From an uncultured Prevotella sp. (GTDB lineage Bacteria; Bacteroidota; Bacteroidia; Bacteroidales; Bacteroidaceae): a stretch of DNA of 64,000 bases. Position 1 is the stretch's first letter. Each line of letters opens with the position of its first letter. The notes beneath the pieces were generated by a model. That model did not search any database. It was not told the DNA's origin and worked only from the letters and a program-made list of their open reading frames with translations. The stretch lies in the NCBI GenBank assembly GCA_944320235.1, contig CALUGQ010000002.1:124001-188000 (forward strand), in the 5' to 3' direction. The translations under genes were made by a program, and so were the position numbers. This document shows, one piece after another, positions 28,001 to 37,347 of the stretch.

Positions 28001-31000
28001 TAGAGTACCTGGAGTTCTGGCTGCTCGACCCCTTCATCTACACCAGCAAGCAGGCCGACGCAGCGTCGTATGGCGGCGACCTCTACATAAACCTCGGCGA
28101 GGTGAGCGAGGACATACTGCGCGACGGAAAGAAATTCTACGAGAGCGGGATGCCCGTCGACGGCTCCGGCAGCTTCACCACCACCCAGTGGGGAAAGATA
28201 CCGGTGCAGGCTACGCAGACCTATGCCTTTGCCACCACCTCAGGCTCGCGCGAGCTGCAGGACGTAGGCTTCAACGGACTGACTGATGAAGAGGAGCGTT
28301 CGTTCGAGTCTTACGCCGAATTCAACAACTTCGTGCAGACCCTGGCCAACGACAGCCTGCGCCAGGCATGGACCAACGACCCCGCCAACGACAACTACCA
28401 CTACTTCCGCGGCTCCGACTTCGACGCCGCGCAGACCTCGATACTCGACCGCTACAAGCGCATAAACAACCCGCAGGGAAACTCGCCCGACAACGACAAC
28501 AACAACGAGAGCTACGACACGTCGTACAAGACCACGCCCGACGTGGAGGACATCAACCAGGACTACACGCTCAACGAGTACGAACGCTACTATCAATACA
28601 AGGTGAGCATACGCCCCGAGGACCTCAACGTGGACAACATAGGCCGCAACTACATCACCGACGTGCGCGAGTATACGGCCCACCTGCGCAACGGCCAGCG
28701 CGAGACGGTGCACTGGTACAAGTTCCGCATACCCCTCAACTCGGCCGACGCCGAGCGCATAGGCTCGATAAGCGACTTCACTTCGATACGCTTCATGCGC
28801 ATGTTCCTCACCAACTTCCAGCACCCCATCGTGCTGCGCTTCGGCAGCCTGGACCTCGTGCGCGGCGAATGGCGCACCTACGAGCAAGACCTCGGCAGCG
28901 CTTCCGGCGCGTCGAGCAGCACCGGTACGATGGAGACAAGCGCAGTGAACATAGAAGAGCACAACGACCGCCGCCCCGTCAACTACGTGCTGCCGCCGGG
29001 AATCAGCCGCGTGACAGACCCGTCGCAGCCGCAACTCGTGGAGAGCAACGAGCAGGCCCTGTGCATGACGGTCAGCAACCTGTCGAGAAACGAGTCCAAG
29101 GCCGTATACAAGAACACTCACCTCGACCTCCGCCAGTACAAGCGCCTGCAGATGTTTGTACACGCCAACGCCATGCTGCAGAACACAACCAACCTGCAGA
29201 ACGACCAGCTCGCCGTGTTCATACGCCTCGGAAGCGACTACAAGAACAACTATTACGAGTATGAGATACCGCTGAAGCTCACCCCCGAGGGGCAGTACGA
29301 CAAGTATTCGTCGACCGACTGTGCCGAGGTGTGGCCCGAGGACAATATGCTCGACATCGACATGAGCGTGTTCACAGCCCTCAAGAAGGCGCGCAACCAG
29401 GCCCGTGCGGCAGGCGGCGCGTCGTTCACCACGGTCTATTCGGAGTATGACAGCGACCGCCCGAACAACAAGGTCAGCATCATGGGCAACCCGTCGCTCG
29501 GCGAAGTGGAGACCATGATGATAGGTGTGCGCAACATATCCGGCGCGCCCAAGTCGGGCGAGGTGTGGGTCAACGAGCTCCGCCTGCTTGAGTTCAACAA
29601 CAAGGGGGGCTGGGCCGCCTCGGGCGCACTCAACATACAGCTCTCCGACTTCGGCACCGTCGACCTCACGGGAAAGATGATGACCGACGGGTTCGGCGGC
29701 CTGGAGGAGGGCGTTGCGGAGCGTTCCAACGAAGACTACAAGACTTACAGCTTCACGGCCAACCTCGAGCTTGGCAAGTTCTTCCCCGACAAGGCGAACG
29801 TGTCGATACCGCTTTATTACTCGGTGACGAAGGAAGAGTCGCGCCCGAAGTACAATCCACTCGATACGGACATGGAGCTTGACGACGCTTTGGAGGCTAC
29901 CGTGAGCCAGCACGAGCGCGACTCCATCGAGGCGATAGCCGTCACCAAGGTGACCAACAAGAACTTCTCGCTCTCCAACGTGCGTGTCGGCATAAAGACA
30001 AAGCGCCACCCCATGCCTTACGACCCGGCCAACTTCTCATTCAGCTACAGCCATTCGCACAGCTTTACGAGCGGCGAGACCACCGTATACGAGAAGGAAG
30101 ACGAGTGGAGCGGGTCGATGAACTACAGCTACACGCCCGTTTACAAGGCGTTCGAGCCGTTCAAGAAGCTCAAGGGCAAGAGCAAGTGGCTCAACTTCCC
30201 GAAGGCTTTCGCCTTAAATTACTTGCCGCAGAACATCTCGTTCAACACCGAGATAATGCGCAACTACTACGAGTTGCAGGAGCGTGACATGGAGAGCCTG
30301 GGCAGTTCGCAGCTCCCGCTCAACTTCAGTTCGCAGTTCTTGTGGAACCGCGAGTTCTCCCTGCGCTGGGACTTAACCAAGAACCTGCACATGAACTTCC
30401 AGTCTGCGACCCACGCAGAGGTAGAAGAGCCTTACACCCCGGTCAACAAAGACCTTTACCCCGACCAGTACAGCGTGTGGAAGGACTCCGTGAAGCAGAG
30501 CCTGCGCGACTTCGGGACGCCACTTGACTACCAGCAGTCGTTCACAGCTTCGTACCAGCTGCCGCTCAACAAGCTCCCAATCTTCGACTGGGTGAATGCC
30601 GACGCGTCTTACACCGCCACATACTCGTGGGTGCGCGGCACAGAGCTGGAGGACGGCACGTCGCTCGGCAACACGATAAGCAACAACCGCAACCTAAACG
30701 TCAACTCCACCTTTAACATGGAGACGCTCTACAACCACGTGCCTTTCCTGAAGAAAGCAAACGAGGAGGTAGGCAAGCCGAAGCCGTCCAAGCCGGCCAC
30801 GACGAGGAAGCCGCGCCCGATGACCGTATCGCAGAAGGCCGCTAAGGACAGCCTCCTGGCCCAGACCGACGCTGACAAGAAGCAGGCCAAGGAGCTGCCG
30901 CGGGGCAAGAACACCTACCAACGCGAGATAACGCTCAAGCCCGACACCACCGTCACCGTGGCCCATGGCAAGAAGAGCCGCCGCCTGCGCGTCGAGGCGC

Positions 31001-32634
31001 GCACCAAGGACGGCCGCCCCTACAAGCTGAAGTACAAGGTCATAGACGACAACAAGATTCTCATACGCAACCTCGACACCGTGCAGATCAAGCTGAGCAT
31101 CACGCCCAAGGAGCCGCTTGAGAAGCAGTGGTGGTACAAGCCCGCCCAGTATGCGGCCCGTTTCCTCATGATGGTGCGCAACGTGAGCGTCTCCTACCGC
31201 AACCAGTACTCCATGTCGCTGCCCGGCTTCATGCCAACCGTGGGCGACATGCTGGGCCAGCGGGCGGGCGGGGTGATGTCGCCGGGCCTCGACTTTGCTT
31301 TCGGTTTCGTAGGCGACAGCTACCTCCAGAAAGCCTACGACAACGGATGGCTGCTCAGCAACGACAGCGTGGCCACCCCTGCAAGCACCAACGCCAGCGA
31401 GGACTTGCAGGTGCGCGTTACGCTTGAGCCTCTGCCCGACCTCAAGATTGACCTCAATGCCAGCCGCACGGTGAACAAGTCGCGCAGCATCCAGTATATG
31501 TATGAGGGCATGCCGACGACGCAGAGCGGCTCGTTCAACATGACGACGATAAGCCTCAAGGGTGCGTTCGAGAGCATGGGCGACGCAAGCAACGGCTATT
31601 CGTCAAAGACTTTCGAGAAGTTCTGCGCCTCGCTCGACGGCTTCCGTTCGCGTGTGCAGGCCCGTTATGCTGGTGCGCGCTACCCCGCAGGGCTGACCGA
31701 CGGCAACGGCATCAGCCTCGGCGGCTCGCAGTACAACCCCGAACTGGGCCAGGTAAACAAGTACAGCGCCGACGTTCTCATCCCCGCCTTCCTCTCGGCC
31801 TACACGTCGAGCGCGGGCTCGTCGCTCGACATATTCCCGGCCTTGAAGCGCATGCTGCCCAACTGGACGCTGAAGTACAGCGGGCTTGGCAAGCTGCCGT
31901 GGATGCGCGACCACTTCAAGAGCGTCAACATCAACCACTCTTACAAGAGCGTGTTCGCCGTGGGCAGCTATGCCACGTACAGCACCTGGCGCGAATACAT
32001 GGATGGCCTGGGCTTCATCACCGACGCCACTACGGGCAACCCCATCCCCAACAGCATGTACAACGTCAGCACCGTGAGCATCAACGAGGCTTTCTCGCCG
32101 TTGCTCGGCGTAGACTTCACGTTGCAGAACAACCTTACCTGCAAGGTGGAGTACCGCACGACGCGCGTGCTGAGCCTCAGCATGACCAGCATCCAGATCA
32201 ACGAGGCCCTGAGCAAAGACTGGGTGATAGGCATGGGGTACAAGATAAGCAACTTCAATCTCTTCGGCAGCGGCACGTCGCGCAAGATAAGGAAGACCCA
32301 GCGCGGCGGCAGGAGCAACGCCAACACGAGGCAGGCAACCACGTCAAGCGCGCGCACCAGCGGCGGCGTGAACCACGACCTCAACCTGCGCCTCGACATC
32401 TCTTTCCGCAAGCAGGCCAGCATCACCCGCGACATAGCCACCGTCACCAGCTCGGCCAGCAGCGGCAACTCTGCCTTCAGGCTCTCGTTCTCGGCCGACT
32501 ACACGCTCTCGCGCCTGCTCACCCTCAGTGCCTATTACGACCGCCAGACTAACACCCCGCTGCTCGCGAGCAGCAGCTATCCTACGACGACGCAGGACTT
32601 CGGCCTCAGCCTCAAGTTCTCGCTCACGCGCTGA
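25063..32634 (+). CDS. sprA: type IX secretion system translocon SprA/Sov
   Basis: At 2523 residues from the ATG at 25063 (MKRTLYILVSLLSVCALA signal), it has the size of SprA/Sov, the giant outer-membrane beta-barrel that exports T9SS cargo. Recognisable family segments include 'FGPGGVRIKTQGTAELKLGM', 'DDASYIDDFENTKSGID', long alternating strand regions and a C-terminal barrel strand ending 'FGLSLKFSLTR'. The frame extends 18 Arg-rich residues further upstream, but these lie before the signal peptide. The neighbours ruvA and array 4 fit the Bacteroidota context. It explains how the proteins here that end in sorting tails could reach the surface. Confidence 0.95.
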   Translation: MKRTLYILVSLLSVCALAMPPQDDKTAPRRPAPKAQPALTAADETIPDSLLDPRWPVKKTAPLLVEDLDSSATDLRMPDNIKQEVEYDDSLDVYLIGSKIGDAYLNAPVMMTPAEYRKWSERRAMQQFFRQKDAENVATQGKEKFSFTDMKFDLGPAEKIFGPGGVRIKTQGTAELKLGMTMKDIDNPSLPIRNRKTKAFNFDEKINLTMNGKVGDKVNMNLNYNTDATFDWDTKNIKLRYEGKEDEIIKLVEAGNVTFPSNSSLIKGASSLFGVRTDMQFGKLKLQTVISQKNSTTKSVSSKGGTQTTPFEIDVADYEENRHFFLSHYFRERYDQNMASLPNVMSGINITRVEVWVTNKTGTTSNTRNIIALTDLGEGSNVSNPIWGGVGNVAPQNSANTEYSAMTTQYAAARDIDQATSVLDGIAGFTGGVDYEKVQSARLLTSSEYTLNSSLGYISLRTTLQTDQVLAVAYEYTLGGVTYQVGEFASDNTNTNEAIFVKSLKNTSNTPEMGNWRLMMKNVYYLASTVEKTKFRLDVKYKSDTTGVYLSYIPEQQVKDNIIIKVLGADRLDNNNKAHSNGYFDFVEGYTVSNGRVFFPKAEPFGSYLYNYLVGAGVPADKAETYAFTELYDQTKTSARQIAEKNKYILTGRYKGTSANVISLGAYNVPQGSVVVTAGGVVLTEGSDYSVDYSAGEVTILNQSIIDAGTSVNVSLESNTDYGMTRKTMFGLNFEYDFTKDFFIGGTFQRLHEQPLTSKVAMGSEPLNNILWGLNLNWKKESQWLTNMLDKLPFLHLTQPSQISFTGEFAQLIAGQAGGTQDDASYIDDFENTKSGIDVSDPKSWFISSTPSLFPEHDDRNGLTSGYNRARLAWYNIDPLFTYQSSTLTPDHIKGDLEQLSNHYVREVYVSELYPNRDQSTYSGATSTLDVLNLAYYPEERGPYNFTTGINPDGKLQDPEAKWGGMMRKLDTNDFETANIEYLEFWLLDPFIYTSKQADAASYGGDLYINLGEVSEDILRDGKKFYESGMPVDGSGSFTTTQWGKIPVQATQTYAFATTSGSRELQDVGFNGLTDEEERSFESYAEFNNFVQTLANDSLRQAWTNDPANDNYHYFRGSDFDAAQTSILDRYKRINNPQGNSPDNDNNNESYDTSYKTTPDVEDINQDYTLNEYERYYQYKVSIRPEDLNVDNIGRNYITDVREYTAHLRNGQRETVHWYKFRIPLNSADAERIGSISDFTSIRFMRMFLTNFQHPIVLRFGSLDLVRGEWRTYEQDLGSASGASSSTGTMETSAVNIEEHNDRRPVNYVLPPGISRVTDPSQPQLVESNEQALCMTVSNLSRNESKAVYKNTHLDLRQYKRLQMFVHANAMLQNTTNLQNDQLAVFIRLGSDYKNNYYEYEIPLKLTPEGQYDKYSSTDCAEVWPEDNMLDIDMSVFTALKKARNQARAAGGASFTTVYSEYDSDRPNNKVSIMGNPSLGEVETMMIGVRNISGAPKSGEVWVNELRLLEFNNKGGWAASGALNIQLSDFGTVDLTGKMMTDGFGGLEEGVAERSNEDYKTYSFTANLELGKFFPDKANVSIPLYYSVTKEESRPKYNPLDTDMELDDALEATVSQHERDSIEAIAVTKVTNKNFSLSNVRVGIKTKRHPMPYDPANFSFSYSHSHSFTSGETTVYEKEDEWSGSMNYSYTPVYKAFEPFKKLKGKSKWLNFPKAFALNYLPQNISFNTEIMRNYYELQERDMESLGSSQLPLNFSSQFLWNREFSLRWDLTKNLHMNFQSATHAEVEEPYTPVNKDLYPDQYSVWKDSVKQSLRDFGTPLDYQQSFTASYQLPLNKLPIFDWVNADASYTATYSWVRGTELEDGTSLGNTISNNRNLNVNSTFNMETLYNHVPFLKKANEEVGKPKPSKPATTRKPRPMTVSQKAAKDSLLAQTDADKKQAKELPRGKNTYQREITLKPDTTVTVAHGKKSRRLRVEARTKDGRPYKLKYKVIDDNKILIRNLDTVQIKLSITPKEPLEKQWWYKPAQYAARFLMMVRNVSVSYRNQYSMSLPGFMPTVGDMLGQRAGGVMSPGLDFAFGFVGDSYLQKAYDNGWLLSNDSVATPASTNASEDLQVRVTLEPLPDLKIDLNASRTVNKSRSIQYMYEGMPTTQSGSFNMTTISLKGAFESMGDASNGYSSKTFEKFCASLDGFRSRVQARYAGARYPAGLTDGNGISLGGSQYNPELGQVNKYSADVLIPAFLSAYTSSAGSSLDIFPALKRMLPNWTLKYSGLGKLPWMRDHFKSVNINHSYKSVFAVGSYATYSTWREYMDGLGFITDATTGNPIPNSMYNVSTVSINEAFSPLLGVDFTLQNNLTCKVEYRTTRVLSLSMTSIQINEALSKDWVIGMGYKISNFNLFGSGTSRKIRKTQRGGRSNANTRQATTSSARTSGGVNHDLNLRLDISFRKQASITRDIATVTSSASSGNSAFRLSFSADYTLSRLLTLSAYYDRQTNTPLLASSSYPTTTQDFGLSLKFSLTR

Positions 32635-32665
32635 CGGTACGGTTTTGGTGACTTGCCCCACGCTA

Positions 32666-32703
32666 AAAGGGCACAGCCTCTGTCGACAGAGGCTGTGCCC
32701 TTT
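32666..32703. terminator. perfect 38-base palindrome terminator
   Basis: AAAGGGCACAGCCTCTGTC is followed directly by its exact reverse complement, with TTT at both ends. It lies centrally between convergent sprA and nadB, so it should stop transcription from both sides. Confidence 0.85.
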
Positions 32704-32732
32704 CACGTGTGTGGCGGTGTGGTGCCGCCGCT

Positions 32733-34322
32733 TCACTTCTTGTCGTAGGCGTGTACGGGGTAGTCTATCGTGAAGTGCAGTCCGCGGCACTCCTTGCGCT
32801 CCAGCGCGGCGCGCGTTATGAGGTAGCCCACGTTTATCATGTTGCGCAGCTCGCAGATGTCGCGGCTGGCCTTTACGCGCTTGAACAGGCGCTCGGTCTC
32901 CTCGTAGAGCATGTCGAGGCGGTCCCAGGCGCGGTGCAGGCGCAGGTCGGAGCGCACTATGCCCACGTAGTTGCTCATTATCTGGCCCACCTCCTTCACG
33001 CTCTGCGTTATGAGCACCTTCTCCTCGTTGGTCATGGTGCCCTCGTCGTTCCATTCCGGCACCTGCTCGTTGAAGTCGTACTCGTCTACATGGGCCAGCG
33101 AGTGCCTTGCGGCGGAGTCGGCGTACACCACGGCCTCTATCAGCGAGTTGCTGGCCAGGCGGTTGCCGCCGTGCAGCCCGGTGCACGAGCACTCGCCTAT
33201 GGCGTAGAGCCGCTCGATGCTCGACTCGCCGTTGAGGTCGACCTTTATGCCGCCACACATATAGTGGGCAGCCGGGCGCACTGGTATGTAGTCGGTGGTG
33301 ATGTCGATGCCTATCGACTTGCACTTGGCGTAGATGTTGGGGAAGTGGCGGCGCGTCTCCTCGGGGTCCTTGTGCGTTACGTCGAGGTACACGTGGTCAA
33401 TGCCGTGAATCTTCATCTCCTTGTCTATGGCGCGGGCCACGATGTCGCGCGGGGCGAGCGAGAGCCGCTTGTCATACTTCTCCATGAACGAGCTGCCGTC
33501 GGGCAGGCGCAGCACGCCGCCGTAGCCGCGCATGGCCTCGGTGATGAGGAATGCGGGGTGGGTCTCGCCGGGGTGGTAGAGCGCGGTGGGGTGGAACTGC
33601 ACGAACTCCATGCCCTCCACCGTTCCCTTGGCCCGGTAGACCATGGCCTCGCCGTCGCCCGTGGCTATCACGGGGTTGGTGGTGCTCTGGTATACGGCGC
33701 CGCAGCCTCCGGTGCACATCAGCGTCACCTTGCTCAGGTATGTGTCCACCTTCTGCGTGTCGGGGTTGAGCACGTATGCGCCGTAGCACTGTATGTGGGG
33801 CGAGCGTCGCGTCACCCTCACGCCTAGGTGGTGCTGGGTGATTATCTCCACTGCGAAGTGGTTTTCCTTTATCTCTATGTCGGGGCAGTTGCGCACGGCC
33901 TCCATCAGCCCGCGCTGTATCTCGGCCCCGGTGTCGTCGGCGTGGTGCAGTATGCGGAACTCCGAGTGGCCGCCCTCGCGGTGCAGGTCGTAGTTGCCGT
34001 CAGCCTTCTTGTCGAAGTTTACGCCCCAGCTGACCAGTTCCTTTATCTGCGCCGGCGCGTTTCTCACCACCTGCTCTACGGCGCGGCGGTCGCTGATGTA
34101 GTCGCCGGCTATCATCGTGTCCTCTATGTGCTTATCGAAGTTGTCGACTTCCAGGTTGGTCACCGAGGCAACGCCACCCTGTGCGAACGAGGTGTTGGCC
34201 TCCTCGAGCGAGGTCTTGCATATCATGCACACCTTGCCCTTGTGCGCCCGTGCTATCTTCAGGGCGTAACTCATACCGGCCACTCCTGCGCCGATAATCA
34301 GAAAATCGTACTTGAAAACCAT
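32733..34322 (-). CDS. nadB: L-aspartate oxidase
   Basis: This flavoenzyme oxidises L-aspartate to iminoaspartate for de novo NAD synthesis. The 529-residue protein starts at 34322 with the FAD-binding 'DFLIIGAGVAGMSYALKIA'. It contains 'TSFAQGGVASV', the substrate-site segment 'HREGGHSEFRILH' and 'RPAAHYMCGGIKVDLNG'. A longer frame reaching 34535 crosses the promoter and is rejected. Its homology to succinate dehydrogenase flavoproteins is expected, but no sdh neighbours occur, favouring NadB. Confidence 0.92.
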   Translation of the reverse strand: MVFKYDFLIIGAGVAGMSYALKIARAHKGKVCMICKTSLEEANTSFAQGGVASVTNLEVDNFDKHIEDTMIAGDYISDRRAVEQVVRNAPAQIKELVSWGVNFDKKADGNYDLHREGGHSEFRILHHADDTGAEIQRGLMEAVRNCPDIEIKENHFAVEIITQHHLGVRVTRRSPHIQCYGAYVLNPDTQKVDTYLSKVTLMCTGGCGAVYQSTTNPVIATGDGEAMVYRAKGTVEGMEFVQFHPTALYHPGETHPAFLITEAMRGYGGVLRLPDGSSFMEKYDKRLSLAPRDIVARAIDKEMKIHGIDHVYLDVTHKDPEETRRHFPNIYAKCKSIGIDITTDYIPVRPAAHYMCGGIKVDLNGESSIERLYAIGECSCTGLHGGNRLASNSLIEAVVYADSAARHSLAHVDEYDFNEQVPEWNDEGTMTNEEKVLITQSVKEVGQIMSNYVGIVRSDLRLHRAWDRLDMLYEETERLFKRVKASRDICELRNMINVGYLITRAALERKECRGLHFTIDYPVHAYDKK

Positions 34323-34346
34323 GTCGCTTGTATGTTTATATGGCTG

Positions 34347-34354
34347 CAAATGTA
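34347..34354 (-). promoter_or_regulatory. -7 box for nadB
   Basis: TACATTTG on the minus strand matches TAnnTTTG, 25 bases before the nadB ATG. Confidence 0.55.
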
Positions 34355-34531
34355 CAAAAAATAACTGATTCAATGAACTCTGCAGCCATACTATTAGGCT
34401 CTTCGGGTGCATTTTTTGCCTGCTGGCAGCCCTGTGGCCCATGGTGCTGCCCGTTTTTTTTTGCCTGCCGGCTGGCAGTGCTTGCGTGCCGCAGACGTTG
34501 TGGCGCAGCGGCGCACTGCCAGCCCGCCCGG

Positions 34532-34619
34532 GCAAGACGGGCCGTTTGGCGTGGCGATACAGGCCGTTTCAGGCCCTGGAACGGCCTGTTTTGCACCGCT
34601 GTTTGGCCTGTTTGCGCAA
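34532..34619. repeat. 22-base repeat array 5 (4 units)
   Basis: Units start at 34532, 34554, 34576 and 34598; the first unit begins GCAAGACGGGCCGTTTGGC. It lies between divergent nadB and dacB, so termination cannot be the only role of the family. No clear flanking TTGTAAA motif is seen here. Confidence 0.8.
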
Positions 34620-34715
34620 CTGTCTGGCAGCCAGGTGGTTACGCTCCATGTTGATATTGCGGTGCTGCTGGGTAGAATCTACGGTCCGGCGGCTGCCGGC
34701 CGTGGTGGCTGCACA

Positions 34716-34738
34716 GTGCGGCAGGCGCACCTTTTTTT
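34716..34738 (+). terminator. orphan terminator-like hairpin
   Basis: GTGCG-GCAGG-CGCAC is followed by C and seven T residues, the shape of an intrinsic terminator on the plus strand. No plus-strand gene ends here, so a short transcript across 34360-34740 is possible but unproven. Confidence 0.4.
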
Positions 34739-34759
34739 GTGTTTTCACGGTGCTCATCC

Positions 34760-34790
34760 TTTGGCTTTCTGCCGTTTTTTTGTAACTTTG
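34760..34790 (+). promoter_or_regulatory. Bacteroidota promoter of dacB
   Basis: TTTG (34760-34763), 19 bases, then TAACTTTG (34783-34790) fits the -33/-7 consensus exactly. The dacB start is 30 bases downstream. Confidence 0.75.
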
Positions 34791-34820
34791 CAAGTGCAAA
34801 AATAAGATAAACCAGCACTG

Positions 34821-36095
34821 ATGAGATTCTCTGTCAAGCTATATGCAGCCATGGCGTTGCTGGCCGTGGCCTCGGTGGCCTTGCCGGCGCAGGGCGTGCA
34901 GCCAGCCCCCGGGGGCGGCGAGGCAGCCATGGAGGCCTGCGCTGCCGACACCGCCATGGCCGACACCGCAGCCACTGCCGCCGAGCCTGCGTGGCCGCTC
35001 AATGTGCAGGCCCGGCTGGCGCGCCTGCTCGACGACGATATGTTCGAGCGTTCGCAGGTAGGGCTGATGGTGTATGACCTCACGGCCGACAGCGCCCTGT
35101 TCCGCCACAACGAGCGGCAGACGCTGCGCCCCGCCTCGACGATGAAGGTAGTCACGGCTGTCGCCGCCATCGACCGCCTGGGCGGCTCCCACCTCTTCCG
35201 CACGTCGCTGCGCTACACCGGCAGCATCGCCGGCGGCACACTGCGGGGCGACGTCTACCTCGTGGGCGGTTTCGACCCGCGCTTCAACGCCGACGACATG
35301 AGCGCCTTCGTCGAGGCCCTGCGCCGCGTGGGCGTTGACACGCTGCGTGGCCGCATCGTGGCCGACAAGACGGCGAAGGACGCCGACCGGCTGGGCGAGG
35401 GCTGGTGCTGGGACGACGACAACCCCGTGCTCTCGCCGCTGCTCGTGTCGCGCCGCGACGAGTTTGCCGCCCGCTTCCTCAGCCGCCTGCGTGCCGACGG
35501 GGTGGTGGTTGAGGCCGACACCACGGAGGGGCGCACGCCTGCCGACGCCTTCGAGCTGTGTACGCGCACCCACACCATGGACCAGGTGCTCATGCCCATG
35601 ATGAAAGAGAGCGACAACCTCTGCGCCGAGGCCATGTTCTACCAGCTCGGCATGGCGGCCGGGGGGCGCCCGGCCACAGCCCGCCACGCGCGCTCCGTCG
35701 TGGCGAGGCTCATAGAGAAGATAGGCCTCCGCCCGGCCGACTACCGCGTGGCCGACGGCAGCGGCCTGTCGCTCTACAACTACGTCACGGCAGAGCTCGA
35801 GGTGATGCTGCTGCGCTATGCCTACCAGAACACCAACATCTACACGCACCTGCTGCCATCGCTGCCCGTGGCGGCCGACGACGGCACGCTGGCGCGGCGG
35901 ATGCGCGGCACGTTTGCCGCAGGCAACGTAAGGGCAAAGACCGGCTCGGTGGCCGCCGTAAGCTCGCTGGCAGGCTTCTGCACGGCGGCCAACGGCCATG
36001 TGCTATGCTTCGCCATAATCAACCAGGGCCTCAGGCGCGGTTCTGCGGGGCGTGCCTTCCAGGACCGCGTGTGTGACGAACTGTGCCGCCCGTGA
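34821..36095 (+). CDS. dacB: D-alanyl-D-alanine carboxypeptidase/endopeptidase (PBP4 type)
   Basis: This 424-residue periplasmic class C low-molecular-weight penicillin-binding protein trims or cuts peptidoglycan cross-links. It has a signal peptide and an Ala-rich linker (to about 60). The three active-site motifs are present: Ser106-x-x-Lys109 in 'RPASTMKVV', 'SDN' in 'KESDNLCAEAM', and 'KTG' in 'RAKTGSVAAVSS'. It ends overlapping the start region of an MscS gene. Family PBP4/DacB is secure. Confidence 0.92.
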   Translation: MRFSVKLYAAMALLAVASVALPAQGVQPAPGGGEAAMEACAADTAMADTAATAAEPAWPLNVQARLARLLDDDMFERSQVGLMVYDLTADSALFRHNERQTLRPASTMKVVTAVAAIDRLGGSHLFRTSLRYTGSIAGGTLRGDVYLVGGFDPRFNADDMSAFVEALRRVGVDTLRGRIVADKTAKDADRLGEGWCWDDDNPVLSPLLVSRRDEFAARFLSRLRADGVVVEADTTEGRTPADAFELCTRTHTMDQVLMPMMKESDNLCAEAMFYQLGMAAGGRPATARHARSVVARLIEKIGLRPADYRVADGSGLSLYNYVTAELEVMLLRYAYQNTNIYTHLLPSLPVAADDGTLARRMRGTFAAGNVRAKTGSVAAVSSLAGFCTAANGHVLCFAIINQGLRRGSAGRAFQDRVCDELCRP

Positions 36096-36124
36096 TGTGG
36101 CGGTGCCTAAAATGCCATTTTGGA

Positions 36125-37333
36125 ATGAAAGGATTCGTAGATTTGCTTGAAGCATGGTTTGCCGCCATGGGGCTGGGCGAGCCCTGGGCCGGCATGGCCA
36201 CCACCACAGTCATGGTAGTGGTGTCGGCGCTGCTGGCGTGGGCGGCGTATGCCGTATGCCGCCGCGTGCTCGTGCCGCTGGCAGTGAAGTTCGCCTCGCA
36301 CACGGACATAGAGTGGGACGACCTGCTCTTCAACGACCACTCGCTGCGCGCCGCATGCCGCATAGTTCCGGCAGTGGTGGTATGGCAGCTGCTGCCGGCC
36401 GTGTTCTGGCGCACGCCCATCGTGCAGGACATCACGGCGCGCGCCACGGCCATATACATCACCGTCATGGCCATGCTCCTCGGGCTGTCGCTCATTGATG
36501 CGTTCAAGAGCTATGAGTACAGGCGCCACGCCGCCCTGCAGCAGTACTACCATACGTTCTGCGGGGTGCTGAAGATACTCATCGCCTTTGTCTCGGTCAT
36601 TGTCATGGTGGCCATCGCCATCGACCGCAACCCGCTCACCATCATCGCCGGCCTGGGAGCCACGTCGGCCATACTGATGCTCGTTTTCAAGGACACCATC
36701 GCGGGCCTCGTGGCCGGTGTGCGCCTTACGAGCAACGACATGCTGCACCGCGATGACTGGATAACCGTGCCGCAGGCCGACATCAACGGCATAGTGGAGG
36801 ACATAACGCTCACCACGGTCAAGGTGCGCAACTTCGACAACACCATACTCACCATCACGCCGCAGGCCCTGGTGGACGGCACGTTCCAGAACTGGAGGGG
36901 CATGCGCCAGGGCGAGGGGCGGCGCGTGAAACGCCTCGTGTACTTCGACTTCCGCTGCATACGCCCCGCCGATGATGCCATGAGGGCCGTGCTGAAGGCT
37001 AGGTATGGCTTCAAGGAGGCCGACATGCCGCCGGGAGTGGTCAACATGGCGCTCTTCCGCCGCCACGTTGAGGCCATGCTTGCCGCGCGGCCGGAGGTGA
37101 ACACCGACATGCTCTTCATGGTGCGCCAGCTCGAAGCCACCAGCACGGGCCTGCCGCTGGAGTTCTACTTCTTCCTCAGGCAAAAGGAGTGGAAGCCTTA
37201 CGAGCACCTGCTCGCCGAGATAATGGAGCAGATATACGCCGTGATTCCCGACTTCGGGCTGCGCGTATACCAGCGTTTCTCTGACGGCGGACGGACGGAC
37301 GGCAACTGTCCATCTGAGGGTGTGGGGCTATGA
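36125..37333 (+). CDS. MscS-family mechanosensitive channel (YbdG-like)
   Basis: This protein of about 402 residues has several N-terminal membrane helices. The MscS pore helix/beta domain 'LTIIAGLGATSAILMLVFKDTIAGLVAG' is followed by 'DDWITVPQADINGIVEDITLTTVKVRNFDN' and a C-terminal mixed domain. It resembles the YbdG/MscM subfamily, which opens under membrane tension to release solutes. Start is ATG 36125 (MKGFVDLL); an upstream ATG at 36095 overlapping the dacB stop is also possible and would add ten residues. It is probably co-transcribed with dacB. Confidence 0.9.
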   Translation: MKGFVDLLEAWFAAMGLGEPWAGMATTTVMVVVSALLAWAAYAVCRRVLVPLAVKFASHTDIEWDDLLFNDHSLRAACRIVPAVVVWQLLPAVFWRTPIVQDITARATAIYITVMAMLLGLSLIDAFKSYEYRRHAALQQYYHTFCGVLKILIAFVSVIVMVAIAIDRNPLTIIAGLGATSAILMLVFKDTIAGLVAGVRLTSNDMLHRDDWITVPQADINGIVEDITLTTVKVRNFDNTILTITPQALVDGTFQNWRGMRQGEGRRVKRLVYFDFRCIRPADDAMRAVLKARYGFKEADMPPGVVNMALFRRHVEAMLAARPEVNTDMLFMVRQLEATSTGLPLEFYFFLRQKEWKPYEHLLAEIMEQIYAVIPDFGLRVYQRFSDGGRTDGNCPSEGVGL

Positions 37334-37347
37334 GTCGCTTCTTTGGT

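Noticed and set aside
28240-30009. 589-residue minus-strand frame inside sprA
   Set aside because: Val/Gly/His-rich antisense shadow of the intact 2523-residue SprA frame.
32690-32715. parS-like TTTCACGTG sequence
   Set aside because: Only one half matches; it is the edge of the sprA/nadB terminator palindrome.
34323-34535. N-terminal extension of nadB
   Set aside because: It crosses the -7 box and repeat-rich DNA; the FAD-binding strand begins right after the ATG at 34322.
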